From positions 9,635,204 through 9,699,203 of the forward strand of contig NC_045139.1 of the NCBI RefSeq assembly GCF_008831285.2: a stretch of 64,000 bases of DNA, read 5' to 3'. This document shows, piece by piece, positions 33,719-45,896 of the stretch. This stretch comes from Nymphaea colorata (taxonomy: Eukaryota > Streptophyta > Magnoliopsida > Nymphaeales > Nymphaeaceae). The notes beneath the pieces are model-generated. The model saw only the letters and a list, made by a program, of their open reading frames with translations, did no database searches and had not been told where the DNA came from. The stretch's first letter is position 1; each line of letters starts with the position of its first letter. Position numbers and translations under genes: made by a program.

Positions 33719-34396
33719 TGGATGGTGACAAGCGGTGATGATAATGTCCCAGGGCAAGCTAAACTCAGCGTGGCATATACCACAAACCTCATCGTCAAGG
33801 CACTTCATGAACCGGGTGTAGCCATGTCTTCCAACGAGTCCAATGAGTCCTTCGCCTGCCTTCTCTGTCGAGCATACTACATGGATCTCCAATGAGGGAG
33901 TAGGAGATGAGTGGGTTTTCTTGGTTGATTGGTTCTCCGATGGCACAAAAGAAGAAGATGAGCCAGTTTCTATGGTTGATTGGTTCTCCGGTAACACAGT
34001 AGAAGAAGATGAGCTGGTTTCCTTGGTTGATCGGACCAAGTTCCTGATGGTATCGGCGACCTCAGGGGCTGCCAGCTCTGCTGGCAGGTGATTCATCTGC
34101 ATGCTTTCTTGGAGGGTTTTATAGGCCACTTGTTTGACATAGTCCAAGTCATCAACCTGCGAGGAATACATTGTGACGGCCTCCTTCTCCCAACAACATT
34201 GGCTCATTATGACCCTATCTTCTTCCCCAGTGACCTTCAATGTATCTTTGAGCAGGATCATTATCTTTACCAAGCTCCCCATCTCTGGTGGAACCTGGTT
34301 ACCATCTTGCCCAGTTTGAACCTGGTTACCATCTTCGCAAGCTTCAGGGGGTTGCACCCCTTTTAGGCTGCCGAGCACTCCTACCTCAATCTCCAT
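33620..34396 (-). pseudogene. Divergent RING-H2 paralog truncated and given an LTR-derived tail
   Basis: Open frame of 258 residues. The first roughly 227 residues are a diverged relative of the gene at 42704. They share MEI(E/D) at the start, a DDTLKV/KDTLKV motif and a RING beginning CGIC, with C and H at the third and fourth ligand places. It also has a Ser/Thr-rich insert with repeated ENQST units (about residues 130-175). The RING breaks off after CHHPY: the copia LTR, read antisense, supplies the last roughly 31 residues and the stop. The remaining H and C ligands are lost, so zinc-site 2 cannot form. A TATA-like CTATAG lies near 34470. It may be transcribed but is unlikely to be a ligase. 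Confidence 0.75.
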
Positions 34397-34510
34397 CCCT
34401 CTCTTTCTCTTTCTCTCTCTATTATCTTGATGGTGTTTGAAAGTGTTGATCTTGAGACTAGGAGTGCCGCTATAGAAGTAGAAGCCAAATGGTCCTGTTC
34501 TTATTCCCCC

Positions 34511-34513
34511 CTC

Positions 34514-34570
<57 letters not shown>
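34511..34570. repeat. (CT)n microsatellite
   Basis: About 60 bp of CT just upstream of the plus-strand LINE coding region; possibly part of the LINE 5' UTR. Confidence 0.95.
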
Positions 34571-34573
<3 letters not shown>

Positions 34574-34765
34574 CTAAGCTAGGCATCCTTAGGTGCAGCT
34601 TGATTTCCTGCATTCTTCATTTGTTGCCGCTATTGCGCCGGCCTCCCACTCCAACCTTACTAGGTTGCGGTGGGAATTGTGTAGGATCGGGGCTTCTACG
34701 GCCACCATCCTCCCTCCTGGTACTGCTAGAGTGGTCAGGCATACGCCTCCTCACATGGTTTCTCC

Positions 34766-35653
34766 ATGAGGTTTGTGTGTTGGAATGTGCGGGGCTTGGG
34801 AGCCCGTTATAAGCATAGATATCTCTCTTATTGGGTGTGTCAGCATGGACCTTCTTGCATATCGTGGTTGAGATCAAATTGTCTCGGATTTCTCATGCAT
34901 GTGTTTGTACTTTGTTGTGTCAACCGTCCTTTGTGTTTCTCTCAGCTAATGGTGTCGCTGGGGGCATCCTGCTGGCCTGGTCTCCCCCTCTTACGGGGGA
35001 TGTGGTGCATGTTGGTTATTACTCTATCTCGGTCATTCTCAATGGTCTATGGCCCGGTCTTAGTTTCTGTTGTCTATGGCCTTTGCGTTGGGTCCTTGCG
35101 TGACCAATTGTGGGATGAGCTGCAACATGCTCATCAGCTTGTTTCCTCGCCTTGGCTTTTGGCAAGAGACTTCAATTGTTTGCTTAGCCTTGACGACTCT
35201 TCATCCCTTGTCCCTTCTGGTTTGTTTATGTCGGCTTTTCATTCATTCATTGATGAGTTCGGTCTTTTTGACGTGGCTCTGAGCAATGACAAGTTTACTT
35301 GGTCCAACAATAGGAATCCTCTGATTCTTCGTAGGTTGGATCGGGTCTTCCTTTCGCCTGAGTTATTCTATGTTTTTCCTTCGTCCTCCTTGGTTCTTGG
35401 GCCAAGACACTTGTCTGATCATGCTTCACTGCTCCTTTCCCTTCTTCAGGGTAGGGCTGGTTCCGGGCGTGCCAGGTTCCGTTTTGAGCTTTGGTGGCTC
35501 CGAGATGAGTCTTTTGTGGCTGTCATCCGTAAATGGTGGGCTCGCACCATCAACGTTAGGTGGGCTGCTTTCAGGCTCTCGTGGAAGTTGCACTTCATCA
35601 GGAGAGAGATTTTTGCTTGGAAGCACATTTTCTGGAGTGGGAAGTTTTTTTAG
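34766..35653 (+). pseudogene. LINE ORF2 endonuclease domain
   Basis: Open frame of 295 residues with landmarks of the APE-type endonuclease that nicks target DNA. It starts MRFVCWNVRGLG, then a degenerate DFN box (ARDFNC, normally GDFN), FTWSNNR, RRLDRVF and the LSDHASLL catalytic histidine motif. It ends at 35653 by a frame break; the protein continues in other frames (SRLGWLSYGDQNSRFFYLAA near 35795). The metal-binding glutamate region is diverged. No functional protein is expected. Confidence 0.8.
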
Positions 35654-35761
35654 GTGACCGATTGGGATGAGGAGATCATATCCTTCCAATCTTCTGACAC
35701 TATTTCTCAAGATTAGTCTTCCCGCCTCCTTTGTCTCCAGTGTCTGGCTCAGGAGTGGCGG

Positions 35762-37346
35762 ATGAGGGAGTCCATCCACTGGCGGCAACATTCTAGGCTA
35801 GGTTGGCTTTCGTATGGAGACCAGAATTCTAGATTCTTCTACTTGGCCGCCTCTGAGAGACACTGTCAAACGTTGCTCCAGTCCATGGTTATTGGCCACC
35901 GGGTTTTTGTTGGTAATGACATTCTCCCGGCTTTGACCATCCATTTTTTGGATTTCCATTGGCCATGGGGAAGGGCTGCCTCTCCTCCCTCTTTATCTCG
36001 TGTGCGATCTCTCCTGAGCGGCTCTTCCAACACCAAGACATCAAGAATGCTGTCTAGGCCCTCGGTTCTAGTAAGGCACCCAACATTGATGGTTTCCCCG
36101 TTTAATTTTTCTGCACCTTTTGGGAGGTTTGTAGTGCTGATGTGTTTGCGTTTTGTGATGAATTTGCCTTCAATTCCATCTTCCTCAAAGAATTTAATCG
36201 AGCCACCTGTGCCTTGGTGCCTAAGCATCCTAACCCTACGGTCGTCAGCCACTTTTGGCCGATCTCCATCTTAGGCACATCTTATAAGATTATTGCTAAT
36301 TTGTTTTGCTTACGGCTTGCGCCTGTTATGTCTTCCATCATTAACCCCTTCCAAGTTGCATTCATCAAAGTTCGGCGTTTGCAAGACGCGGTTGTCCTGG
36401 CCAATGAGGTTGTTCACTCTCTATATTGTCTACGTCTTCCTTCCTTCATCCTTAAGTTGGACTTCTCTAAGGCCTTTGATTCGGTTAGTTGGGAGTTTCT
36501 TTCTGACCTACTCACCCGCCTTGCTTTTGGTCCATCGTTTCGGCAATGGATCATTTCGTTTTTCACTGGGGCCCAACTTGTGGTCTCCTTCAATGAGATG
36601 TGTGGTGATTTCTTCTGTCTCCATCGCAGCTTCCATCAGGGTTGCCCGTTATCGCCTTTAAATTTCAACTTAGTTGCTGAGTGCTTTTCTACGTTATTTC
36701 ATCACGCCGCGGTCGTTGGCTTCCTCACGCCACATTCACTCTCCCATTTATAAACCATCTCCACCTTTAGTATGTTGACGACTTCCTCTTGTTTGGCAAT
36801 GCATCCTGCCAACAGATTGTGAGAACTTGGCTCATCCTTCGGGTCTTTGAGCTCATCTCGGGTGTTTCTATTAATTCCTCTAAATGCCAACTTTCTCTCG
36901 TTCACGTGGACCCAGCCACGGTGCTTCTTTTGAAAGCTTGCTGTGAGTGTAAGGCTGCTGGCCTGCCCATAGACTACTTAAGTCTTCAGATTACGCTAGC
37001 GTCTCCTGCTCCCTCTTTTTGGAATGAAGTGGAGCAGATGCTTGTGAATCGCCTTCAGTGTTGGCAGAAAAAACTGCTTTCTCTCCCTGGTTGTATTACT
37101 CTTGCTAGGCATTGTCTTTCGTCGGTCCCCCTCCATGCTTTGGCGGACTTTCGACCTCCTGTGGCTGTTCTGAGAAGGTTTGATAGGATTATTCATAAAT
37201 TTAGCTGGAATGGTGATCGACCTTCGGATCACCTTGCGCATTGGGATATGGTTGCCCTTCTACGTCTGCTTGGGGGCGCTGGGTTACCAACCTCGCCGCG
37301 GCTGAGTCTCGGGTCCACCTTTTTACTACTTGCCCTTTTTTCCTGA
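35762..37346 (+). pseudogene. LINE ORF2 reverse transcriptase and thumb
   Basis: Pieces in several frames make up the RT. 35762-36120 is the linker after the endonuclease. 36142-36753 holds RT fingers and palm with LKLDFSKAFDSVSWEFL (catalytic D) and HQGCPLSPLNF. A YVDDFLLFGN box follows near 36771. 36789-37346 is the thumb (CWQKKLLSLPGC and FSWNGD). Frame changes lie at about 36120 and 36755. It copies LINE RNA at the nicked target in active relatives; here it is broken. Confidence 0.85.
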
Positions 37347-37789
37347 GTGTTCTTGCCTCTGCATGGCCTTCTCTTGTTAGCAGCCTTCCAGACTCACCCT
37401 CCATTCACCTTCTTTTCCTTTTTTATCCTTCCCCCCACCTGTTTGCTTTTTGGGGGCGAGTCTGGAGGTTGTGGCTCATTTCTTCTTGGTGACACATTTG
37501 GGAGGAGCGCAACAACAGGGTCTTCAGGGGCACCTTCTCATCGTCAGATGCTCTGGCTCGTCTGGTGCAGGGGGATGTCCATTTTGTTTTTCGGTTGCGG
37601 CGCTGTCCTCCATTCTCAGTTGGGTGACTTTGTTGCGCCATCTATCTACTCTCTCTCCACCTATTCGCAATTTCGTTTTACTGTGCGATTGTCTTGCATA
37701 TTTGTCTTTTATTTTTGTTTTTGCGGTTTGTTCTCGTACTTAGGGGACTTCTTGTCCCCAAATTTTGCTATGAATTCTCATTTTATCGA

Positions 37790-37861
37790 CTCTCTCTCTC
37801 TATATCTCTTTCCCTCTCTCTCAATATCTCCTTCCCTCCCTCTCTCTCTCTCTCTCTCTCT
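37790..37861. repeat. (CT)n-rich tract at LINE 3' end
   Basis: CT-rich microsatellite; missing from block 1, where a roughly 300-bp deletion joins 9547 to the CTAAGGCTAG motif. Confidence 0.9.
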
Positions 37862-37904
37862 AGCCTGGTTTTCTATCAATAAGTGGTTGGCAAAACAAGT
37901 CTAG

Positions 37905-38499
37905 AGTTTCTGTTTTTTGTTTCTATGGGGTGACGGCATTGGTTTCCCTGAGGCTAGATATAGAGTTTCAACAGGGTTTCAATAGGCAAAAAAAGATATC
38001 CTTGACATTTTTACTGAGTTTGCGAGTTTGCAAGTATTATGATTCAGGTCATATGGTTGATGAAATTCAAATTCACGTAGCCTTGTAAGTAAAAAAGCTG
38101 TCTCCATTATTAAATGCAAACACATATGGAATATATAACCAAAAGGCTTGAATTTGTTCATTAAGGATGAAGGAGCAAAAAATAATCTCAATGAGAAACA
38201 ACTGGGGCAGGAAAAGAGGATGCATAAAATCTCTTCAAAAAAGTAAAATGAATGTAAAATCGTTTAATTGGCCATCAAAGTGAGCTGGCTAAATAAATAT
38301 ATCAAATGTGTGACTTACATATATACACAATACCTTTTTTGTATGTTCTCTTTATGAATTCTGAAACCTTTTTGGGGGTAAAAATAATATATTTTAGATT
38401 AGGGTCAAACCAATAGGTTGGGAAAGAAGCAGTCTTCTAAAAGTGTTGTGTCCATTTTTCCCCCTTTTAAGGGCATTTTTGTCATTTCAACCTCACCAA
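37905..38499. repeat. Block 2 spacer
   Basis: Counterpart of 9546-10100. The first 50 bp look like a decayed RING upstream segment; the rest is FR-like. No gene is seen. Confidence 0.5.
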
Positions 38500-41030
38500 T
38501 AACAATGGGCATGGGGCCGGGCTAAGTCAGACAAATTCAGGCTCGAGTTGGCTCGAACCCTTGCAGGTGACCCAAGCCTGACTTGCTTAGTATCAAGTTG
38601 GGTCTAACCATCAATTTTATATCTATCGGGTACCTAGTTAGATTTCCACCAATATTTGAAACTCATAACATTTTATATTTTAATATATCAAAAATTGATA
38701 AGTTGCATTTGTTTCACTGTGGACTCGTGCTATGAGATTCATAGGATCTTATATCCATATATTTAAGGGCAACAACATCTTCATTTGACCTCAAATCTAT
38801 GGTTTTTATTATGTAATATGGATTTAAAATTCATGTTAATGCTGATCTTGATTTCGTCATGTTGCAAATCCTCCTGGCTAACCGACCATCTCTTGCACAT
38901 GCTACTCTCTCACTGGTCTAATGAGTACAAGTGACGAACTTGGGAGAAAAATACCAAATACAATATCACAATCTCAATATGCCAAACTACAATGATAATT
39001 CTCTTGGCAGCCTCAGAGGGCATTGCGTAGCTAGTCGGGCTAGGGGTATGTCTCTTGTCGATTCCTGTGGGCACTCTGCTTTTGTGTTTTAAGGTGGTAG
39101 GACATGGCATCCAAGTTGAAGGACGCATTGTTCTATCGCTAACACCTACGCAACTCAGTAAGAGCAACAAGGGGGCTTTGGGGTCTCACTAAGGGTAGTG
39201 GATGATCGTCTCTCTCACTGAGCTCTCGTGGTGCAAATGTAAATGTGTGGACAACTCGCTTAATTCAAATAGGTTTGACCCTACTGCACCCAAATATGAT
39301 GCCAATTTCAGCTAAGCTCAGTCAACACGAGCTCAGTTCAGCCAAAAGGTAGGTATGTCTCACGATCCAATTAGTGGACAAAAATAGACCTCTACCAAAT
39401 CAAATCCACTTTGACTAGACTCAATCGAAGTACAATTCAGCTCAATTAAGAGTTTTCTTAGCTCAAATTTGTCAAATTACCAAAAACAAAGTCAAACTAC
39501 TCACAAATGAGCTTTGAATTTGGTCAATTGGTCAAACTTGACCAATCTGGATAATTTTGCCCTTCTATGACCAAATCGAAATTAGAAAGCCTAAATTGAA
39601 ATTTGATGAAAGACAAATATACATTTGGATTTGTCAAATGGATAAATCAAATAACATATTGAAATACAATATTTCAAACCAAAGTTTGTTTCAATTGAAA
39701 TCCATCTTCAATCAAGCTTTGGACAAAAATACCCTTTCCAAACCAAATTTGATAGAATTTTCTAATTTTATTTAAATTTTAATTGGATTGTCATAATTCA
39801 ACGAAATTTATAGCTTAGTAACTAGGTTTCAACCTATCAAGCTCAATTTGTAACAAAGAAAAAAATAAATGAAACAAAGAAAGGCAAAACCCTGCGCAAG
39901 GGCATTTTCATCCAAAATTGACCACACCTGGCCTAGACTATCTAGCTCGTGTAAATGAGAATGATTAATTAGAGCCATTAAAGACTCATTTAATCCATCT
40001 TCCAACTCCCTAGGCCATGATTAATCTTACAAGGCAAACTAAGGAAGGTGGTTGAACTCATCCTCTCCTCTATATAAACCCTCCCATAGCAACCAATGGA
40101 GGAATTAATTTTTTAAGTTTTCATCAAGTTACTGCAAGCCAATGACCTAAGAGGGGGAAGCCAAGGAGGAAAAGGAAAATTTGTCCATGCCCTCTTTCCC
40201 CCTTCTCTCATTCTCTTCTTCAATTTCCCTTATTCTCTCCATTGATTTTGCTAAGTTACGATGCTTAAGTTAACCCTTACTTAGGATTTTTGTGGTGAGA
40301 AGCTCTCTCTACCTCACTGCAAATTCCAACAAGTCATTCTTCTTATTTTTGCTTTGCTAAGCTCGAATCCAATCTTGGATTCTTGCTTATGTTTGCATGA
40401 TTTAGAAAACAAGTAAAGAAGAAGATCAAGTATCATGACTAATCGCAAGGTAGGTGATTTTAATTCATTTCTCATCTACTTTCGATTCTTGTTGGTTCAT
40501 TTTAATTTCAGCAATTCGTGGGAAGGGTTTACTTTTATTTATTTTATAGCTGGGAATGATGTCCAGCTAGGAAAAAACTAGGATTAAATGTACATGTTAA
40601 TGCATAATGCATGCATGAGTCGATTTTTCTAAAAGATGAATCCATGGATCAAATTTTGAAAAAGGTCCCAAGGTCACGTCCCTTTCAAAACAACCAGCCT
40701 AAAACAATTTTGAACTTCCCACCACGAAAGAATCCCATGGTGAGAGAGTAACTTTCCTGCAAAATACATGACAAAAAAGCCTATTAAGGATGGAAGCATT
40801 CTCATGAATGTGATCTACCTTTGTATGGCGAAATTAAGGACGGACTAGCTTGAGCATTCATTCATCACTTTCCATTTAAAGTCATTTTGTTTCATGCTTT
40901 TTCAATTGATCAAGCGTGGTGAAGGAGATTAAAACCAAGTTTTCAATTTTCCTATGTAAAAGAACCCAACCACGAATCGTCATGATTCATGAGTTATGTG
41001 GTGCCTTGATTAAATTTCATTTGAACAGTA

Positions 41031-41075
<45 letters not shown>

Positions 41076-41080
41076 GGTGG

Positions 41081-41111
<31 letters not shown>

Positions 41112-41141
41112 CATACATACATATATATGCACACACATATA

Positions 41142-41174
<33 letters not shown>

Positions 41175-41209
41175 ACATATACGTATATACATGTATGTAT
41201 GTATATATA

Positions 41210-41241
<32 letters not shown>

Positions 41242-41700
41242 CACACACACACACGTGCAATCTCTTCTTAAAAATCATTTTTCAATTTTGAAATCAGGTT
41301 CGAACACGTTTCCAAACTCGTTTTTCAGAAAGGGGATCATTTTTGTTGATTTTCATAGTACAAAGCTATGAAATCATTTTCATTTCATCTTAAAAATTAC
41401 TTAGTTTCAGCAATCCATACATAAGGTGCATGCAAGATGTTAAAATCAGACTATGCTTTATAAGAATTGGCTTAAGAATGTCAAAGTTTACATATTCGAA
41501 ATATCACTTTTCAAGTACAAAGTGGTCATGCATTAACTTTCTTCCAACGTCAATAGCACCACATGCACATTCTCAAGAAACTAAGTGATTTAAATTTGAG
41601 TTGCAAAAAGTGACCAAGTCATATTGCAACAAGAATTTGTTAACTTTACTTAACTTCCAAAGAAAACATAAGCAATGCATTTATAATCTTGACCAAAATA
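38500..41700 (+). mobile_element. LTR-2 copy in block 2, 3'-truncated
   Basis: Matches 10100-13161 closely, including the TATA box (about 40070). The last roughly 640 bp of the LTR and the following CR repeat (13161-14189 in block 1) are missing: 41700 joins directly to the FR repeat at 41703, with TTG shared at both breakpoints. Confidence 0.6.
41033..41255. repeat. Large compound microsatellite
   Basis: Successive AT, GT, ATAC, GTAT and AC tracts, over 200 bp in all. Long frames on both strands here (YIYIYI, THTHTH) are pure repeat translation. Confidence 0.95.
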
Positions 41701-41702
41701 TG

Positions 41703-42230
41703 CTTGTCAAGAAAGATTCCTGATTTGCATATAACATAATTTTAAAGCCATCAATTGGCATCTTTCAAGATTTGATAAAATGCTCTTAAATAAGTTTGGT
41801 GGTGTGGCTTGATTTGTTAAGTGTTTAAACACATGCAGAATATATAACCAAGATTCGTGATTTGTTCATTTGTGAGGAAGGAGAAAGGAACTTCATGATA
41901 AATATTTGGCAAAGCAAAACTGCAAAACAGATTGCCAAAAAAATTGATCTGGCGATCTTCTTAAAACTTTTCTCCTCTTTTTTTGAAGTGCATTTCTGTC
42001 ATTTCAAATGCCTCAAACGTGCACAAATGTCAAACCCAACTGGTGAGAAGTGTTTAGTCATTTTTAAATTCTGGAAACTCTCAATGAAATTAAAAAAGGT
42101 GGCTATGTCGTACACATATCATGCATGGGTGATTTGCAAGGTTTATGATGGGGATTTCCTTGTACATATAGTGAAGTTGAGGATCCATTTTGTTTTCGTT
42201 TCTCTTTCTTTTTTATTTTTTTTGTTTCGG
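41703..42230. repeat. FR repeat downstream of the intact RING gene
   Basis: Best preserved pairing with 14187-14710. Followed at 42240-42700 by the common RING 3' flank. Could contain the gene's transcript end, but no clear polyadenylation signal was fixed. Confidence 0.65.
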
Positions 42231-42703
42231 CAAAATTAATTTGGACAAATTACTATTTTAGTATTAGTCTTTAAACAATGAAAACAAATGGTTAGTCTTA
42301 AACCTATGAAAACCACAAGGATATGAACATCAAAAACTAAAATAATTTTGCATACCCAGTCGCAACCATACTTGCCTCGTAATGATCAAATCATGAGATA
42401 TAAGAATAAATCACTAGAATATGAATCGCAACGAAAATCGAAACCATTTTCTGAATTTCACATGCAAACCACAACTCTTAATCAAGCATGTTGAGCGATC
42501 ATATGTAAAATGTTGGGATCTTCTAATAATAAGAAAATGAGTTTTGTCAATAAGATATCAAAAACGTAAGTTGATGGAATAAAGCATGCTAATCTACCAT
42601 CAAGACGCTGCAATATCATTTGAAAACAAACTAACAATTACAATTAAACCAAGAACACCAAGCCAATTTGCACAAGGCAAAAGCGGGGACTTGGAGCGAT
42701 CTG

Positions 42704-43363
42704 TCAAAATTTAATCGGAAATCCAGCGATTGAAGACAAGTCGGATCGGCAGTTTGGGCAAGTGTAAGATCCATGGGAGGTGTGAGTTCCATGGGCCAAC
42801 CAGCTGAATAGACACAAAGAATGGTAGGTATGGTGGCATGTGGTGACGACAATGCGATCGGTCGAGTTGAACTCTTCACGGCATATGGAACAGTCATCAT
42901 TGCCAAGGCGCTCGACGAGCCGATCACACCCATGTTCACCACTGGGTCCACCAGGCTCTTCATCTTTTATCTCTATCGTGCATTCTATACGGATCTCCAA
43001 AAAGACAGTCCAAAGAAAAGGGTTGTTGTCCCTGGCCTCTTCCATCTTGCTCATAATAGTTCTAGCAACCTTAGTTTTTGCCGTCTCTGCAGCCTCAGGA
43101 TCCATATCCATATCGTCGTGGAGGGTATTATAGGCCAGTTGCTCCGCATAACTAACGTCACAAATTTGCGTAGAATACCTGGTGATGATCTTTTGCTCAA
43201 AGCAGCGTTGGGTCTTCATCACCTCATCATCTTCCCCGATAACCTTCAATGTATCATCCAGAAAGAACCCTATCATTACTTCGAACCCGCTGCCTGCTGG
43301 GTAAAAAGCTTCGGGGAGCTCCATTTCTTCAATAAAGCCGGTCACTTTGATGTCAATCTCCAT
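42704..43363 (-). CDS. RING-H2 zinc-finger protein, probable E3 ubiquitin ligase
   Basis: Single-exon frame of 219 residues and the only intact gene of the local family. The C-terminus holds a canonical RING-H2: C158, C161, C176, H178, H181, C184, C202 and C205, with 14 residues between the second and third ligands and 17 between the sixth and seventh. Such domains bind two zinc ions and dock a ubiquitin-charged E2; substrates are unknown. The N-terminal 120 residues are not recognised; they have no signal peptide or membrane segment, so a soluble protein is likely. The start has G at -3 and G at +4, a favourable context. A TATA-like box lies about 100 bp upstream. A pseudogene (15189), two partial copies (18677, 46360) and a divergent paralog (33620) show repeated duplication. 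No expression evidence is available. Confidence 0.85.
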   Translation of the reverse strand: MEIDIKVTGFIEEMELPEAFYPAGSGFEVMIGFFLDDTLKVIGEDDEVMKTQRCFEQKIITRYSTQICDVSYAEQLAYNTLHDDMDMDPEAAETAKTKVARTIMSKMEEARDNNPFLWTVFLEIRIECTIEIKDEEPGGPSGEHGCDRLVERLGNDDCSICREEFNSTDRIVVTTCHHTYHSLCLFSWLAHGTHTSHGSYTCPNCRSDLSSIAGFPIKF

Positions 43364-43460
43364 CTCTCTCTTTGGAAGAAAGAAATGGGTTGGTAGAAGA
43401 AGTCTAATTTTTGCTTTTTTCCTCTTCTATTGGGGTGAGGACATTGGGATCCCTCCGGTC

Positions 43461-43474
43461 AGGTACTTATAGTC
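43461..43474 (-). promoter_or_regulatory. TATA-like box of the RING-H2 gene
   Basis: The complement reads GACTATAAGTACCT, about 100 bp before the start codon. The box is kept at 15951-15959 and near 30420 but changed near 49542 (CATATAA). Confidence 0.55.
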
Positions 43475-44195
43475 TTAAGCCATTATGACTAAATTAATAA
43501 GTGGAGATGCCTTCAACATTTTTACTCATGAACTTGCCAAATTACATGTTAGATTTAGATGAAAAGAACAAATATGGATGTGGTTTAGTCCATAGCCATA
43601 AACATTGTGCCTTTTTAAAAAAATATATATCTATAAAACACAAAAAATAAGTTTTGATTTAGAACTTTCAAAAGCCACCATTTTTTGGAAAAAAAAACGA
43701 AAATGAAAAAAATTTCAAAGGCTTTTTTATTTTAAGGTTTAATTCATTTATTTTAATGAAAAATTGCTTGTATACAATTTTTTTCATTTTAATTTGTTGA
43801 TTATTTGTTTATTTTTTGATGTTGGCATTATTAGTTTCTTACATATTTAAACTTTCCCTAATTTTTAGGCTTTGAAATAGTTTCTATTTTGGTACATATT
43901 TTTTTTAAGATATCAATTTTATCCTAAATAAATTTGGTGACATATCCATCTTTGGTCCTTTCATAGCCACTTTTTGTCAACTCCATCAGCCCCGCTTGCA
44001 TACTTGGGCGAACCAAACTAGTGTGCATGTCTTAAATGGGCCAACCATTCCTGTTGTAGTAAAGAAATCAGTTAAGCCATTGTTGTGGGATCTGAAGCAG
44101 GCTTTGATGGAAATTGTATTTAATGCAAGTCACCAAATCAAGCACGTCCTTGTCAAGTGTTGGCCATTCCACTCAGCCCCATATGTACCTTTTAC
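43475..44195 (-). promoter_or_regulatory. RING-H2 upstream region
   Basis: Repeated at 15962-16678, 30420-31003 and 49545-50050. The distal part at 43996-44190 contains the short plus-strand frame with CWPFHSAPYVPF. At about 44030 (GTGCATGTC, then AAATGGGCC) it is the uninterrupted form of the site where the minus-strand LINE entered the other copies. Confidence 0.5.

Positions 44196-44264
<69 letters not shown>
44196..44264. repeat. (AT)n microsatellite
   Basis: Counterpart of 16679-16741. Confidence 0.95.
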
Positions 44265-44267
<3 letters not shown>

Positions 44268-44399
44268 AGAAACTCAAAAGGGACGTATCCTATGGATAAA
44301 ACTGCAGTACTAACTTGATTTTTTTTTCCTCCTTACAATTGAAGCTTCCATGTCATACACCACAAGGATATTTCTAAACTAAAACCATTTCGTCATTAC

Positions 44400-45705
44400 A
44401 ATTTGTTTACCATTTGAAGAATTACAGAAGTGATGAATTGCGACAGTCCTTGTCTCGATCAAATCATGAGATATAAACAAAAAATCACAAGAACATGAAT
44501 CAGAACCTAAATGGGAACAATTTTCTAAATTTTGCACGCAAACGTTTACCCATGTCAAGCATTTTGAATGACCATATATAAGGATTTGGAAATTTTGATC
44601 ATAAGAAAATAAGTTTGTTCAAGATATCAAATGTATGTGACACAGGAATGTATGCTATCCATCAGAGCTCCATATGTACTAGCCCATCCTAAAGCGGCAA
44701 TATGCTTTGAAAACAAACTGACAAATATATTTTACTTCTTAGTAGCCCAAAAGCTGCAAGCCAACTTGCAAGAGACAAACTAATAAGTTTTTGGGCTATA
44801 TATATATATATATATAGTTTTTTTGGGCCACTATAACTAATATTTCATTTTTTTAGGTTCTCAATAGGCAAGTGGAGATATCTTTGACATTTTTACCTAC
44901 CTTAGCCAATTGTCAAATTGGATTTTGATGAAAGAAGGAATATTGATGCTTTGGACGCAGGTCAGAAGGTTTATCGAGTCCAAATCCATGTAGTTAATTT
45001 TTGCAGGCAAAATTTTGCATGAGTGCACTCATTCAAACCTCCTGCCAAGGCTCGCAGGATACGAAACGAATGATGGATTTTACTCATAAACTAGTAAGAT
45101 GTAACTCTTGATCTCACAGGACCTCATCTAAGACCATATCCAATTAAGCTAGAACTGGTAAAGTCTGGTATGATAAAGCTTATATTTTACCCGATTCTGA
45201 TCCTTTTACATCCCTAAAAATAGCTCCATATTCTAAATATCTTGGAGCACTGAATTAGGAGTAAGGCCGTACATGACCATAATCAAGCTCGAGCTGGGCC
45301 AGCTCAAGCTCGACACAACTCAAAAAACATGACTTCGAGCTGTGCTTGAACTCAAATTGATTTTCATGGAACAGGATCAAGCTTGACTCGACTATACAGT
45401 GTCAAGCTTGAGCTCGATTCACTTTACTCATTTACATTAACCTGTCTCATTTTTTTTTATTTGTTTAACTAGTCAACTTGTTTAAACCAGTTTTATATAG
45501 TCAAGACAAGCCTTGTATACACGAGTTGAGTTCTAGAACTCGACCTGTAAAAACATTTTGAGTATAAATATATTAGCAGATATGAGCCTGGAATAGATAC
45601 TGAACCCGATCTACACAAGTGTAGGGAGTTCAAGAATTTTGTGGGTCAGATCCATATGACAATTGTGTTCATTATAATGCACCCGATTCTGGGTAAGGCC
45701 TGGTG
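44400..45705. repeat. RING 3'-flank-like segment plus CR repeat, block 2
   Basis: 44400-44730 matches 16860-17185. 44860-45190 matches 23365-23690 but is missing from block 1 near 17187. 45190-45705 is the CR repeat. No gene is seen. A small AT tract lies at 44798-44816. Confidence 0.6.
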
Positions 45706-45719
45706 TTCTTGTCGCGTCT

Positions 45720-45896
45720 TAGGTTTTAAAAAAGTTTCCATGTTTTGTGTATGATATATATATTTCTAAAACCATCAATTGGCATCTTTTCAAGATTTGA
45801 TAAGATGGTCCTAAATAAATTTCCTGGCATGGTTTGATTTGTTCATTTGTGAGGAAGGAGAAAGGAACTTCGTGAGAAATACCTGGTGGAGCAGTT
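45720..45896. repeat. FR repeat, truncated
   Basis: Matches 17740-17905 and then breaks off; about 310 bp present in block 1 is missing before the ATTTATTACTTTTATTATGAA motif. Confidence 0.7.

Larger units (their letters stand above)
34571..37904 (+). mobile_element. Plus-strand LINE, 5'-truncated (endonuclease to 3' end)
   Basis: Contains endonuclease, RT and thumb in order, then a remnant of the zinc-finger region, a CT-rich 3' part and an end near 37900. ORF1 is missing. 36234-37640 is homologous to 7721-9545. At about 37287 roughly 430 bp present in block 1 (zf-RVT upstream part) is deleted. DNA after the LINE (37905-37960) resembles the RING upstream motif (TTCTATGGGGTGACGGCATT), so the LINE probably sits in the 5' region of the RING paralog at 33620. 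Confidence 0.8.

Noticed and set aside
34766-35653. Host endonuclease/phosphatase gene
   Set aside because: The APE-type fold is followed by RT motifs in the expected LINE order, with frameshifts.
40994-41278. Frames of 64-94 residues on both strands over the compound microsatellite
   Set aside because: They are translations of AT, GT and GTAT repeats ([10 protein letters not shown]), present in several frames at once; not genes.
42631-42963. 110-residue frame overlapping the RING gene in another frame, with a counterpart at 15155-15436
   Set aside because: Kept between copies only because the underlying RING DNA is similar. The RING frame explains it, with all eight zinc ligands.
42821-43396. 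191-residue plus-strand frame opposite the RING gene
   Set aside because: Antisense shadow of the RING coding sequence; no domain seen.
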